A DNA stretch of 59,493 bases from Candidatus Sulfotelmatobacter sp. (GTDB lineage: Bacteria; Acidobacteriota; Terriglobia; Terriglobales; Acidobacteriaceae): the NCBI GenBank assembly GCA_030040965.1, contig JASHOT010000136.1, forward strand, positions 1-59,493, written 5' to 3'. Every line of letters begins with the position of its first letter. Within the stretch, counting starts at the first letter, position 1. The translations under genes were made by a program, and so were the position numbers. The notes under the pieces were generated by a model. It was given only the letters and a program-made list of their open reading frames with translations. It had not been told where the DNA came from and made no database searches. This document shows, piece after piece, positions 31,817-40,789 of this stretch.

Positions 31817-33630
31817 GCATAGGGAAATCATTGCTATCGGCGGTTATGTGGAACAGCGGCCAACCGGGTTCGCCTGACGCGGGCAGATTCCCGGTTCTAG
31901 ACTCTGCGTGCATGCTCGTGCTCGCGAGTTGCGCGCTGAGCCTGATGGCAACCTCCTCGAAAGCTCAAAATGCTCCGGCTCCGGCGCCCGTCCCCAAAGC
32001 CGACGTTCTCTTCGTTCACGCCAATGTCTACACGGGAGTACCCGATAACACTCCCTTCGCTTCCATCGACCGCGAAGAGGCCATCGCCGTTCGCGGAGAC
32101 CGGATTCTCGCTGTCGGCAAGACGCTCGATCTGCAAAAGTTCAAAGGCCCGGAAACCCAGGTGATTGATCTTGGCGGACATTTCACCATGCCCGGTTTCA
32201 ACGATGCCCATCTCCATCTGGCCGATGCCGGCCAGCAAAAGCTGGAAGTGAATCTGGAAGGCGTGAAGTCGCTGGACGAACTGCGCGAGCGCGTCGCCGC
32301 CAAAGTCGAAACTGCAAAAGGCGCTGACTGGATCGTGGGCGGCGGCTGGGATGAAACTCTTTGGCCGGTAAAAGTGCTGCCCAACCGCTGGGATCTCGAT
32401 GAAGTTTCCGGTGGACACCCGGTGTTTCTGCATCGGGTCGATGGCCACCTGGCAGTCGCCAACACGCGTGCGCTGCAGCTGGCGAGCATCACGATTGCCA
32501 GCCGGGATCCGCAAGGTGGACACATCGACCGCAATGATAACGGCGAGCCAACGGGCCTGCTCCGGGATACGGCGCAGTTCATCGTGCAAGGCGTGATCCC
32601 CAAGCCCAATCACGACAAAATGCGGCAGGGAATCGAAGTCGCCCTTGCTGATCTGGCCGAGCACGGCGTCACTTCCTGCCAGGATTACTCACCCGAGTGG
32701 GAAAACTTTCAGATCTTCGAAGAGCTGGAAAAAGATGGGAAGTTGACGGCGCGCATATCCGAGTGGCTGCCCTTCGACGATTCCGTGGACCAGCTCGAGA
32801 AAAAACGGGACTCGCACCCTCAGTCCGATCTCATGCTGCACACCGGCATGTTGAAGGGATTCATGGACGGCTCACTCGGCGGGCATACTGCCGCCCTCAG
32901 CGAGCCTTATTCCGACGACCCCAAAAACTCAGGCCTGCCCCGCTATGACAGCGAAAAACTGAATGCCATGACGAAAGAGCGCGTGCTGGCCGGATTTCAG
33001 GTTGGTTTCCATGCCATCGGCGACAAAGGAATTCAGATGGCGCTCGATGCTTTCGCTGAGGCCGAGAAAGCGGCGAAGGAAGCTAACGTGAAAGCGGCAA
33101 ATGGGGGAAGCGACTACCGTCTCCGCATCGAGCACTCGCAGGTCGCGACTCCGGCGGAGATCGCGCTCTACAAGCAGTTGAAGATCATTGCCTCGATGCA
33201 GCCCAGCCATGTGCTCGACGACATGCGCTGGACCGAGGACCGTCTCGGGCCCAAGCGGTCCGTCTACGCCCATGCCTGGGCGTCATTTTTGAACAAAGGC
33301 GTGCTGCTCGCCTTCGGCACCGACTATCCTGTCGAGCCGGTGTCGCCCTTCCGCGGCCTTTACGCCGCCATCACGCGGCGCAGTGAAGACGGCAAGCAAG
33401 TATTTTTCCCCGAGCAGCGCATCACCATGGATCAAGCCATCGCCGCCTACACCACCGGTTCTGCCTTTGCGGAATTTGAAGAAAAAGAGATGGGCAAGCT
33501 CGCTCCCGGCATGCTTGCCGATTTCGTCGTGCTCGACCGGGACATCACTGCCGCCTCGCCCGAGAAGCTACTCGGCACAAAGGTTCTGCGCACCGTTGTG
33601 GGCGGAAAGACAGTATACGAAGCGCAGTAG
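31813..33630 (+). CDS. exported amidohydrolase (amidohydrolase_3, YtcJ-like)
   Basis: 605 aa from ATG 31813, which overlaps the M20 gene stop by four bases. ATG 31912, just before MLVLASCALSLMATSSKAQ, is an alternative start that exposes a lipobox-like LASC. The catalytic domain carries MPGFNDAHLHLADAG (HxH metal motif), GFMDGSLGGHTA, VGFHAIGDKGIQMALDAF, LRIEHSQVATPAEI and LLAFGTDYPVEPVSPF (Asp ligand). Members hydrolyse amides, including N-acyl amino acids; the substrate here is unknown. The signal sequence places it outside the cytoplasm. Confidence 0.9.
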   Translation: MSIGKSLLSAVMWNSGQPGSPDAGRFPVLDSACMLVLASCALSLMATSSKAQNAPAPAPVPKADVLFVHANVYTGVPDNTPFASIDREEAIAVRGDRILAVGKTLDLQKFKGPETQVIDLGGHFTMPGFNDAHLHLADAGQQKLEVNLEGVKSLDELRERVAAKVETAKGADWIVGGGWDETLWPVKVLPNRWDLDEVSGGHPVFLHRVDGHLAVANTRALQLASITIASRDPQGGHIDRNDNGEPTGLLRDTAQFIVQGVIPKPNHDKMRQGIEVALADLAEHGVTSCQDYSPEWENFQIFEELEKDGKLTARISEWLPFDDSVDQLEKKRDSHPQSDLMLHTGMLKGFMDGSLGGHTAALSEPYSDDPKNSGLPRYDSEKLNAMTKERVLAGFQVGFHAIGDKGIQMALDAFAEAEKAAKEANVKAANGGSDYRLRIEHSQVATPAEIALYKQLKIIASMQPSHVLDDMRWTEDRLGPKRSVYAHAWASFLNKGVLLAFGTDYPVEPVSPFRGLYAAITRRSEDGKQVFFPEQRITMDQAIAAYTTGSAFAEFEEKEMGKLAPGMLADFVVLDRDITAASPEKLLGTKVLRTVVGGKTVYEAQ

Positions 33631-33836
33631 CATACACCCTCAGGTTCGATCGGGCACGGCTCAGGAACAGCAAACGATTTACCCCTTTTCCGCGTCTAAG
33701 TCTCAATACGATTCAGGTAGCGTGTTGGCACCCTGCGCACCGTTTTGTAATGTTTTCGGTGGCAGATACGCCTCCAGTCACATCGCGTAAATAGGTATAC
33801 TATTTAGGGCTACAAGTTCCGGAGGAATTGCATATT

Positions 33837-35444
33837 ATGGGCGCAATGTGGATGCGCATGAAGGCTCATCGCTGGGCCTACACGCTGAGTATTCTGGCAA
33901 CTCTCGCGGTCGGAATTCTGATCGGTACGATCGTCTCGTCAGAGGTCAAAGGCAAAGAAGGGCAGTCGGGCAAGAGCGAGGTTACGCCGCTCACCATACC
34001 ATCCTCTTCGTCATCGGGCGGGAATGCCTTTTCCCAGCAATTATCGAACGCATTTGCCAGCGTTGCCAAGCAGCTTGAGCCGAGCGTGGTTAATATCAAT
34101 ACCGAATCCACCATCAAGAACCCGCATCGTCGCGGCGGTGGTCAGGGCGATGACGACGATAGCGGCAACATGGATGACTTTTTCAACCATTTCTTCGGTG
34201 GACCCGGCCAGGGTGGCCAGAATCCCTTCGGCCAGGGCGACGGATCGATCCGGGAGCGCTCGCTTGGTTCGGGCGTGATCGTCGATCCTAAAGGACTGAT
34301 CGTTACCAACCGCCACGTTGTCGAGAAGGCAGACCGCGTTCGCGTTCGCTTCCAGGACGATCCTCCCGGTGTGCAGCATGACGCGAAAGTGATCGGCACC
34401 GACCAGGAAACCGATCTTGCAGTCATCGAGGTACATGTCGATCATGCCTTGCCCGCGGCGAAGATGGGCAACTCCGATAGCATGCAGGTGGGCGACTGGG
34501 TTCTTGCGGTGGGCAGCCCGTTCGGACTTTCCGAGACCGTAACCGCTGGCATCGTCTCCGCCAAGGGACGCGATATCGTTCCAGGCCGCCAGTTCCAGAC
34601 GTTCATCCAGACGGATGCCGCCATTAATCCCGGCAACTCTGGTGGTCCGCTGGTCAACATGAACGGCGAAGTCATCGGCATCAACACGGCGATTCTGAGC
34701 GAAACCAACGCCTATGCCGGCGTGGGATTCGCTTTGCCTTCGAAGACCGTCGTCGAGGTCTACAACCAGCTTACCGGCCCTGAACACCGGGTCTCGCGTG
34801 GATCGATTGGCATCATGTTCGACGCAGTGGAGAATCCCGCGATCGCGCGCGTCTACGGCAACGGGAGCGGCGTAACCATCTCCAGTGTTGTGCCCGGCAG
34901 CCCTGCCGATCAGGCCGGATTGAAGGTCGGCGACACGATCACCACGGTTGACGGCAAGAAGGTCACGAAGGGAGCGGAACTCGTGGCAGACATTGCTGCG
35001 CGCAGGCCTGGATCGAAGGTGAATCTCGGCTTCGTGCGCAATGGCAAGTCGCAGGACACGGCCGTGATCATCGCCGATCGAGCGAAATTGTTCGCAGCGC
35101 GACTGGGCGAGGATCAGGAAAACGACGAGGAAAACTCGCCCAAGCCGAGCAAGTTTGGCGTGATCGTGCGCAAGGTTCCTCCCGAGATGGCCGATCGTCT
35201 CGACATCCCGCAAGGCAAAGGCGTGATCGTGCAGGATGTGAAGCCGGGCTCTTTCGCCGAAGACGTCAATCTGGGCCGCGGCGACATCATCCTGGAAATC
35301 AACAAGCAGCCGGTGAACAGCGAGGATGATTTTGCGCGCCTCGAATCGAGCCTGAAGAGCGGCCAGGATGTCGTCTTCCTGGTGCGGCAGCGCGGATCAA
35401 CCAAGCAGGATGGAACCATCTTCCTGCCCGGTACACTTCCGTAA
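33837..35444 (+). CDS. HtrA/Deg-type serine protease with two PDZ domains
   Basis: 535 aa from ATG 33837. TTG 33828 is only 2 bases from the GGAGG, and ATG 33846 is also possible. One N-terminal helix (YTLSILATLAVGILIGTIV) is followed by the trypsin-like domain with the triad His160 (TNRHVV), Asp193 (TDQETDLAV) and Ser268 (NPGNSGGPL). A Gly/Asp-rich insert of about residues 100-137 sits before the catalytic core. Two PDZ domains follow (about 340-410 and 440-530). Such proteases handle envelope quality control. A TATACT at 33796-33801 is a possible -10 box, with no good -35. Confidence 0.95.
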   Translation: MGAMWMRMKAHRWAYTLSILATLAVGILIGTIVSSEVKGKEGQSGKSEVTPLTIPSSSSSGGNAFSQQLSNAFASVAKQLEPSVVNINTESTIKNPHRRGGGQGDDDDSGNMDDFFNHFFGGPGQGGQNPFGQGDGSIRERSLGSGVIVDPKGLIVTNRHVVEKADRVRVRFQDDPPGVQHDAKVIGTDQETDLAVIEVHVDHALPAAKMGNSDSMQVGDWVLAVGSPFGLSETVTAGIVSAKGRDIVPGRQFQTFIQTDAAINPGNSGGPLVNMNGEVIGINTAILSETNAYAGVGFALPSKTVVEVYNQLTGPEHRVSRGSIGIMFDAVENPAIARVYGNGSGVTISSVVPGSPADQAGLKVGDTITTVDGKKVTKGAELVADIAARRPGSKVNLGFVRNGKSQDTAVIIADRAKLFAARLGEDQENDEENSPKPSKFGVIVRKVPPEMADRLDIPQGKGVIVQDVKPGSFAEDVNLGRGDIILEINKQPVNSEDDFARLESSLKSGQDVVFLVRQRGSTKQDGTIFLPGTLP

Positions 35445-35466
35445 CGGCATCCGCCCAACGGGAACT

Positions 35467-35525
35467 GGCACTGTAATCCTCAATCGAGGATGATTACAGT
35501 GCCGTTCTTTGTTGGGGCTTTTTGT
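35467..35525 (+). terminator. hairpin terminator after the HtrA gene
   Basis: A perfect 12-bp stem GGCACTGTAATC/GATTACAGTGCC (35467-35478 and 35492-35503), then a T-rich tail with TTTTT at about 35519-35523. The T-run is a little distant from the stem, so efficiency is uncertain. Confidence 0.65.
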
Positions 35526-35533
35526 ATTTGCGA

Positions 35534-36178
35534 ATGACTTTTCTTTTTCCAATGCGCTTTGCGGGATGTCGCGTGGCCTGCGCATTGACGCTCACTTGCG
35601 CTCTGGCTTCGGGAGCCAGAGCAATTCGTCAGAGTTCGAGCGGCGACTCGAATTCCGCGAAGGAACCTGCTTCTAAAAGCACGGCAGCGCACAGCCCAAC
35701 AACCAAGAAAACCGCCTCGGGCTCATCAGCAAGTTCGGGGAGCAAGACACACACAGCCTCAACCGGCAAACGTTCTTCGCGCAGGAGATCGGTTCGCGTC
35801 CGTGGACAGCAGAAAATCGATTCGGAACGTGCCCTGCAGATTCAGACAGCGTTAGTCCGTGAGCATTATCTGACGGGCGAGCCAACTGGAAAATGGAATG
35901 AGGCGAGCGAAGACGCGATGCGCCGCTACCAGGCCGACCATGGTTGGCAGACGAAAGAGGTTCCTGATTCGCGCGCGCTGATCAAACTTGGCCTCGGCCC
36001 GAGCAACGACCATCTGCTCAATCCCGAAAGTGCGATGACCACATCGCCCGTCGCACCCAAAGCCGCAGCGATGCCGACCAATTCGCATACTGCGACTCCC
36101 GCATCCGATCCGCCTCCGGCTTCAAATCCCATGCCGGCCTCGAACCCCGTCCCCGGCAATCCTTCCAGCCCACAATAA
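35534..36178 (+). CDS. exported peptidoglycan-binding-like protein with Ser/Thr-rich linker
   Basis: 214 aa from ATG 35534; TTG 35522 is upstream. A signal peptide (MTFLFPMRFAGCRVACALTL then TCALASGARA) is followed by a low-complexity Ser/Thr/Lys linker to about residue 85. A short PG_binding_1-like segment comes next (SERALQIQTALVREHYLTGE and GKWNEASEDAMRRYQADHGW), then a Pro/Asn/Ser tail rich in PASNPMPAS. It resembles a cell-wall anchoring module. Function unknown; the tail suggests disorder. It ends just before the convergent dapB. Confidence 0.7.
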   Translation: MTFLFPMRFAGCRVACALTLTCALASGARAIRQSSSGDSNSAKEPASKSTAAHSPTTKKTASGSSASSGSKTHTASTGKRSSRRRSVRVRGQQKIDSERALQIQTALVREHYLTGEPTGKWNEASEDAMRRYQADHGWQTKEVPDSRALIKLGLGPSNDHLLNPESAMTTSPVAPKAAAMPTNSHTATPASDPPPASNPMPASNPVPGNPSSPQ

Positions 36179-36212
36179 TGCGACAAAGCTGAAGTCGCCC
36201 GATGGAAGCGGA

Positions 36213-36896
36213 TTACAGTTCGCTCCACACGTCTTTGAATTCGTAAAAGCCCCGCCTTCCGGCTAGCCATTCGGCGGCGCGGACCGCTCCTTCGGCGAAG
36301 CCTCGACGTGACTTCGCATCGTGGCAGAGATAAATCCGGTCGAGGTTCGATTCGAAAACGACCTCGTGCAAGCCCACGACCTCACCTTCGCGGAACGAAG
36401 TAATCTCCAGCTCATTGCCGCCGCTCGCCTCGCGGATTACGCGCCGAATCGCAATGGCCGTGCCCGAAGGGGCGTCTTTCTTGTGAACGTGATGCCTTTC
36501 GAAGATCTGCCCGGAATAGTCGTGGCGCAGCGCGGATGCTGCGGCGCGAGCGGCCTCGAGAAATACATTCACGCCGAGAGAAAAATTCGCGCCGTAGACG
36601 AATCCAGCGTCATGCTCCGCAACCATTTTCCGCAAGCGATCGACTTCGGAATACCAGCCGGTCGTGCCCACCACCATGTTCACTCGGGCACGCAGGCAGG
36701 CTTCAATATTGCTGACAACAGAATGAGGCGTCGTGAAATCGATCACCACGTTGATGTCGCGAAGTTTTTCTCTAGTCAGGGCCGCGCCATCTGCATTTTC
36801 TTTCGAATCAACGGAGCGAACGTGATGCTTGCGCTCCGCCGCGACTTCGGCGACTAGCGAACCGGTTTTCCCACGACCGAGAACAAGAAGATTCAT
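36213..36896 (-). CDS. dapB: 4-hydroxy-tetrahydrodipicolinate reductase DapB
   Basis: 227 aa, shorter than the roughly 270 aa of the E. coli protein. The nucleotide loop is GRGKTGSLVAEVA, a departure from the usual G-x-x-G-x-M-G. VVIDFTTPHSVVSNI, VGTTGW and GANFSLGVNVFLEA follow. FERHHVHKKDAPSGTA carries the catalytic His/Lys region of the DapB signature. It reduces HTPA on the way to diaminopimelate and lysine. Gene order on the minus strand is asd, lysC, dapB, consistent with one aspartate-pathway unit. The gap to lysC is about 70 bases. Confidence 0.92.
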   Translation of the reverse strand: MNLLVLGRGKTGSLVAEVAAERKHHVRSVDSKENADGAALTREKLRDINVVIDFTTPHSVVSNIEACLRARVNMVVGTTGWYSEVDRLRKMVAEHDAGFVYGANFSLGVNVFLEAARAAASALRHDYSGQIFERHHVHKKDAPSGTAIAIRRVIREASGGNELEITSFREGEVVGLHEVVFESNLDRIYLCHDAKSRRGFAEGAVRAAEWLAGRRGFYEFKDVWSEL

Positions 36897-36968
36897 GAGA
36901 TCAATTTATCGCCGCTAAACCACCGCGCCGATCAGAATGATTATTCCACGATTCTATTGCGGGCGTTC

Positions 36969-38342
36969 CTAAGCGAAGACTTCAGGATCGAGTTCTGAAA
37001 AGAATGTCTTGTGCAGGCGCTGTATCACTTCCGGAACTTCATCTTCTTCAATGACGAACGTGAGGTTGATCTCGGAAGCGCCCTGCGAGATCATGCGAAT
37101 CTTTTTGTCGGTCAGTTCGCGGAAAACCTGTGCGGCCATGCCTGGAGTATTGCGCAAATTTTCACCGACCAGGCACACGATCGCTTTTCGTCCTTCATAT
37201 TTCACATCGGCCAGCTTGGCCAGATCGGCCGCCAGCGCCGGAATTGCCTGATTCGAGTCGACCGTCAGCGAGACGCTCACTTCCGATGTGGAGACGACAT
37301 CGACTGAGACTTTGTGCCGGTCAAAGGCCTCGAAGATGGCGCGCAGAAATCCATGAGCCAGCAGCATGCGGGGCGCGGCCACATCCACGATGGTGATGCG
37401 TTTTTTGGCGGCGATGGCCTTGAAGATATTCTTGCCCTGCGGAGCGCGGGTCGTAATCCGCGTGCCTTCGCACGACGGATTGCGTGAATTCAACACGTAG
37501 ACGGGAATGTTTTTCTGGATCGCTGGCAAAACCGTCGCAGGATGCAAGACCTTCGCGCCGAAGTAAGCGAGTTCCGCGGCTTCGTCGAACCCGATGACTT
37601 TTATGCGCCGCGCCTCAGGACAGATGCGCGGATCGGTGGTGAGAATGCCGTCGACATCGGTCCATATTTCGATGCGTTCCGCGTTCAGCCCTGCTCCGAA
37701 AATGGCCGCGGAAAAATCGGAACCACCGCGGCCAATGGTGGTTGTAATTCCGGCGCGGCTGGAACCGATGAAACCACCCATCACCGGAACCTTGCGGGAT
37801 GCGACGAGCGGCTGAACTTTTTCCTGCAACTTGGCATTGGTCTCTTCAAATTGCGGAACGGCCTGCATGTAGGCGCTATCGGTGATCAGGACCTCCCGGG
37901 AGTCAACATGAACACCTGCGAGTCCGCGAGCCGCAAAGGCGGCGGCGACGATCTTGCTGGAAAGCATCTCGCCGAAAGCGGCAACGTGATCGGTGGTGCG
38001 CGGCGTGATTTCGCCCACTGCGGAAATGCCGCGCAGCAACTCGTCCAAGGCCTCGAAATCAGCGCCAATTTCCGAGTGAAATTCAGTGAAGAGCGCCGTG
38101 CCCAGAAGTTCGCTGGCGGTATTGTAATGACGTTCCTGCAATGACCGGCACAGTTTCAGCGCAGTCTTGCGTTCGCCAGCGCCGGCGGCTTTGGCCATTT
38201 TCAAAAGCGTGTCTGTGACCTTGGCCATGGCGCTGACCACGACCACTGGATTTTGTGCCAGCCGTGCTTGCACGATGGAGGCTACGCGATCGATGGCCTT
38301 GGCGTCTTCGACGGACGTCCCGCCGAATTTCATGACGATCAT
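36969..38342 (-). CDS. lysC: aspartate kinase
   Basis: 457 aa from ATG 38342; the alternative ATG 38333 gives MKFGGTSVEDAKAIDRVAS at the very start. The 267-base upstream extension of the open frame is repeat DNA and the end of asd, not part of the gene. The kinase domain has VVSAMAKVTDTLLKM, GRGGSDFSAAIFGAGL and EIWTDVDGILTTDPR. Two ACT domains at the C-terminus (KVSVDVVSTSEVSVSLTVD; RMISQGASEINLTFVI) imply feedback inhibition by lysine or threonine. It catalyses the first step of the aspartate pathway and sits between asd and dapB. Confidence 0.95.
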   Translation of the reverse strand: MIVMKFGGTSVEDAKAIDRVASIVQARLAQNPVVVVSAMAKVTDTLLKMAKAAGAGERKTALKLCRSLQERHYNTASELLGTALFTEFHSEIGADFEALDELLRGISAVGEITPRTTDHVAAFGEMLSSKIVAAAFAARGLAGVHVDSREVLITDSAYMQAVPQFEETNAKLQEKVQPLVASRKVPVMGGFIGSSRAGITTTIGRGGSDFSAAIFGAGLNAERIEIWTDVDGILTTDPRICPEARRIKVIGFDEAAELAYFGAKVLHPATVLPAIQKNIPVYVLNSRNPSCEGTRITTRAPQGKNIFKAIAAKKRITIVDVAAPRMLLAHGFLRAIFEAFDRHKVSVDVVSTSEVSVSLTVDSNQAIPALAADLAKLADVKYEGRKAIVCLVGENLRNTPGMAAQVFRELTDKKIRMISQGASEINLTFVIEEDEVPEVIQRLHKTFFSELDPEVFA

Positions 38343-38373
38343 TCGCCGGGCCTCGGGAGGAAAGAGTTGTGGC

Positions 38374-38438
38374 GCGGGAGACCCCTCGCTTCGCCTGGGC
38401 GTTTCTTCGATAAAGCCGGGCTCCGCTCGGGATGACGC
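38374..38438. repeat. dispersed intergenic repeat, family A
   Basis: GCGGGAGACCCCTCGCTTCG, an inverted GCCGGGC, then CTCCGCTCGGGATGACGC. It fills the gap between lysC and asd. Confidence 0.65.
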
Positions 38439-38478
38439 AGCCTTTGAGGTTGGTTGAACATGCCGACGCGACGCCGAG

Positions 38479-39531
38479 TCATCCCAGATATCCCTTGGCT
38501 TTGAGGAGTTCGGCATTGAGCACGGCCGCGCCAGCGGCTCCGCGGATCGTGTTGTGCGAGAGCACGGTGAACTTCCAGTCGAGCACGCCGCAGGGCCGCA
38601 GGCGGCCAACGACCGCGGTCATGCCCGCTCCCATGTCCACATCGAAACGCGGCTGCGGACGGTCATTGGCATCGACGTAAACGATGGGCCGCTCAGGGGC
38701 GCTGGGCAACTTCAATTCCTGTGGCTCGGCGCGATACGCGGTCCACGCGTCGATGATTTCTTCCGGCTTGGCTTTTTTCTTGAGACGAATCGACACCGAC
38801 TCGGTGTGTCCATCTTCTACTGCCACGCGATTGCACTGGGCGCTCATGGCAAAGCCGCCGGGGATGACCTTCGACCCGTTCAGCTGGCCGAGCAGTTTGC
38901 GCGTTTCCTCTTCCATTTTTTCTTCTTCGTTCTTGATGAAGGGAATCACGTTGCCCAGAATGTCGAGCGACGCCACGCCGGGATATCCCGCGCCACTCAC
39001 CGCCTGCATCGTGACAGCCATGACGGTTTCAAGGCCGAAGCGCTGATGCAGCGGAGCGAGCGCGAGCACCAGTCCGATCGCCGAGCAGTTGGGATTGGTC
39101 ACGACGTAGCCGCCGGATTTCTTGCGCCAGCCCTGAACGTCGATCAGCCTGACATGTCCGCCATTCACCTCGGGGATGACGAGGGGAACGTCTTCTTTCA
39201 TCCGCAGCGCGCTGGAGTTCGACACCACGGCACAACCGGCCTCGGCGAAACGCGGCTCCAGTTCGGCAGCGATGGCTGAGTCGAGGGCGGCAAAAATAAC
39301 TTTCGGAGCTCCCTCGGATGTGGCCGGGGAAACTCGCATCTTCGCGACGGCCGCAGGAATCGGCGTCTTCAGGCGCCAGCGCGCGGCGTCGGAGTAGACC
39401 TTTCCCTCCGAACGGTCGGAAGCGGCCAGCCATGCCACTTCGAACCAGGGATGGTGCTCGAGCATCTGAATAAATCTTTGCCCCACGACGCCGGTCGCGC
39501 CGAGAATACCTATAGGAATTTTGTGGTTCAT
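38479..39531 (-). CDS. asd: aspartate-semialdehyde dehydrogenase
   Basis: 350 aa. IGILGATGVVGQRFIQML is the NADP-binding loop. GGYVVTNPNCSAIGLVLALA carries the catalytic Cys, VSGAGYPGVASLDILGNVIP the substrate-binding stretch, and SAQCNRVAVEDGHTES the His. The insert lengths match the archaeal/fungal-type asd rather than the E. coli type. It makes aspartate semialdehyde, the branch point for lysine, methionine and threonine. First gene of the asd-lysC-dapB set. Confidence 0.95.
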   Translation of the reverse strand: MNHKIPIGILGATGVVGQRFIQMLEHHPWFEVAWLAASDRSEGKVYSDAARWRLKTPIPAAVAKMRVSPATSEGAPKVIFAALDSAIAAELEPRFAEAGCAVVSNSSALRMKEDVPLVIPEVNGGHVRLIDVQGWRKKSGGYVVTNPNCSAIGLVLALAPLHQRFGLETVMAVTMQAVSGAGYPGVASLDILGNVIPFIKNEEEKMEEETRKLLGQLNGSKVIPGGFAMSAQCNRVAVEDGHTESVSIRLKKKAKPEEIIDAWTAYRAEPQELKLPSAPERPIVYVDANDRPQPRFDVDMGAGMTAVVGRLRPCGVLDWKFTVLSHNTIRGAAGAAVLNAELLKAKGYLG

Positions 39532-39624
39532 AAGGTACTTGGGATTCTATAACAAGCGCTCGAACAAGCGATGGGAACAAGCAGCAGGGGCGTGGGCCAG
39601 GTGTGGTGCGCCTTCCGGCAAAAA

Positions 39625-39687
39625 GCAGGTTCCTCGACTGTGCTTTCTGGCGCTGGTTGCGCCAGAAATGCTCGCTCGGAATGACAA
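39625..39687. repeat. hairpin repeat related to family A
   Basis: GCAGGTTCCTCGACTG, a 10-bp perfect stem TTTCTGGCGC/GCGCCAGAAA (39644-39653, 39659-39668), then GCTCGCTCGGAATGACA. No T-tract on either strand, so not a terminator. The spacer 39532-39731 otherwise shows no riboswitch or gene. Confidence 0.55.
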
Positions 39688-39731
39688 ATCTCTGGTGACG
39701 GCGCACGAAGTAACCCGCTCCTTGTAATCGT

Positions 39732-40706
39732 TCAGTTCGTGCGCCGGAGTGCCAGCAGGGTCAAATCGTCGTGCGGGGGGCGCCCGTTCACAAAGCCGCG
39801 GTAATCTTCGAGGCAAGTGGCGACCAACTCTGCGGGCGGCTTGGTGGCATTCTGTCGCACCAGGCGCGTCACGCGGTCTACGCCGTACTCGTCGTCTGCG
39901 CCCCGGGCTTCGGAGAGGCCGTCGGTGAACAGGAACATGGCGTCTCCGCGCTCCAATTGCAACCGCGTCGCGGAAAACTCGCCTTCACAGAACATGCCCA
40001 GCGGCAGTCCTGTGGACTCCACGCGCAGCACGCCGCCACGTCCCACGACGATGGCCGGCAAATGGCCGGCATTATGAATCTCGACTTCGCCGGTCGCCTT
40101 TGCCTGCCCGCACACCAGTGTGGCGTACTGACCGGCCAAAGCGCTTTCACAGAGAACGCGATTCGCCCGCGCCACGATTTGTCCGAGCGGGAGGGCCATT
40201 CCCGCCAGGCTGCGAAATAAGGCATGGAGATGAGTCATCAGCATCGAGGCGGCCACACCTTTGCCGGAAACGTCACCAACCGCGAAGAAAAGATGTCCGT
40301 CGGAAGGAATCAGGTCGCAGTAGTCGCCGCTGACGGGACCCGCCGGAGAGTAGTAATAGCTCGTGTCCCATCCACCGGCGGAAAGTCCAGCTTGGGGCAA
40401 GAGCTTGCGCTGCACCTCCGAAGCCAGATCCAGATCGCGTTGCAGCGCGTCCCGTTGCATCTCGGTCAAGTGATCGAGGCAGTAGCGCACCAGCGGATCA
40501 GCCAGTAAGCGATCCCGTTCTACTGTGTCGTGGCACTCTTCGCACAGCCCGTAGGTGCCCTTATGCATGCGTTCCAAAGCCGCATCGACTTCGTTCAGCA
40601 AGCCGGCCAACCCGGTGTTTTGCGGCGCGAGCGCGATCGCCTCTGCCAGCCGGCGCTTGCGAACCTCCAATTGTGTGTGCAGAAAAGAAACTTCCAAGGT
40701 AGCCAT
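39732..40706 (-). CDS. DksA-type zinc-finger fused to a PP2C (SpoIIE/RsbU) phosphatase
   Basis: 324 aa from ATG 40706, which follows GAGG by about 6 bases; the frame reaches 40739 without a better start. Residues 1-80 resemble a DksA/TraR zinc-finger module: a helical hairpin, then GTYGLCEECHDTVERDRLLA with Cys55 and Cys58, and YCLDHL with Cys76 and His79 (Cx2C-x17-CxxH). The rest (about 90-320) is a PP2C SpoIIE-type phosphatase: SGDYCDLIPSDGHLFFAVGD, VSGKGVAASML, LFTDGLSEARG and PPHDDLTLLAL. RsbU-type phosphatases switch anti-sigma antagonists. The linked target is not evident. An unusual fusion. Confidence 0.85.
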   Translation of the reverse strand: MATLEVSFLHTQLEVRKRRLAEAIALAPQNTGLAGLLNEVDAALERMHKGTYGLCEECHDTVERDRLLADPLVRYCLDHLTEMQRDALQRDLDLASEVQRKLLPQAGLSAGGWDTSYYYSPAGPVSGDYCDLIPSDGHLFFAVGDVSGKGVAASMLMTHLHALFRSLAGMALPLGQIVARANRVLCESALAGQYATLVCGQAKATGEVEIHNAGHLPAIVVGRGGVLRVESTGLPLGMFCEGEFSATRLQLERGDAMFLFTDGLSEARGADDEYGVDRVTRLVRQNATKPPAELVATCLEDYRGFVNGRPPHDDLTLLALRRTN

Positions 40707-40789
40707 GGCAACCTCGCAAGACACTAGACGGTTGCTCAATTAGATTCGATCCGCGGAGTTTCGATTCGCGTTTCAGGTGGGGGAATGAG

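Noticed and set aside
34041-35213. Minus-strand frame of 390 residues opposite HtrA
   Set aside because: HtrA has a full catalytic triad in the other frame; this one has no domain.
39644-39668. 10-bp hairpin as a terminator
   Set aside because: No T-tract follows on either strand.
39532-39731. Possible lysine riboswitch before the asd-lysC-dapB set
   Set aside because: The spacer holds a family A-related repeat with a simple hairpin; I cannot see the multi-helix aptamer core.
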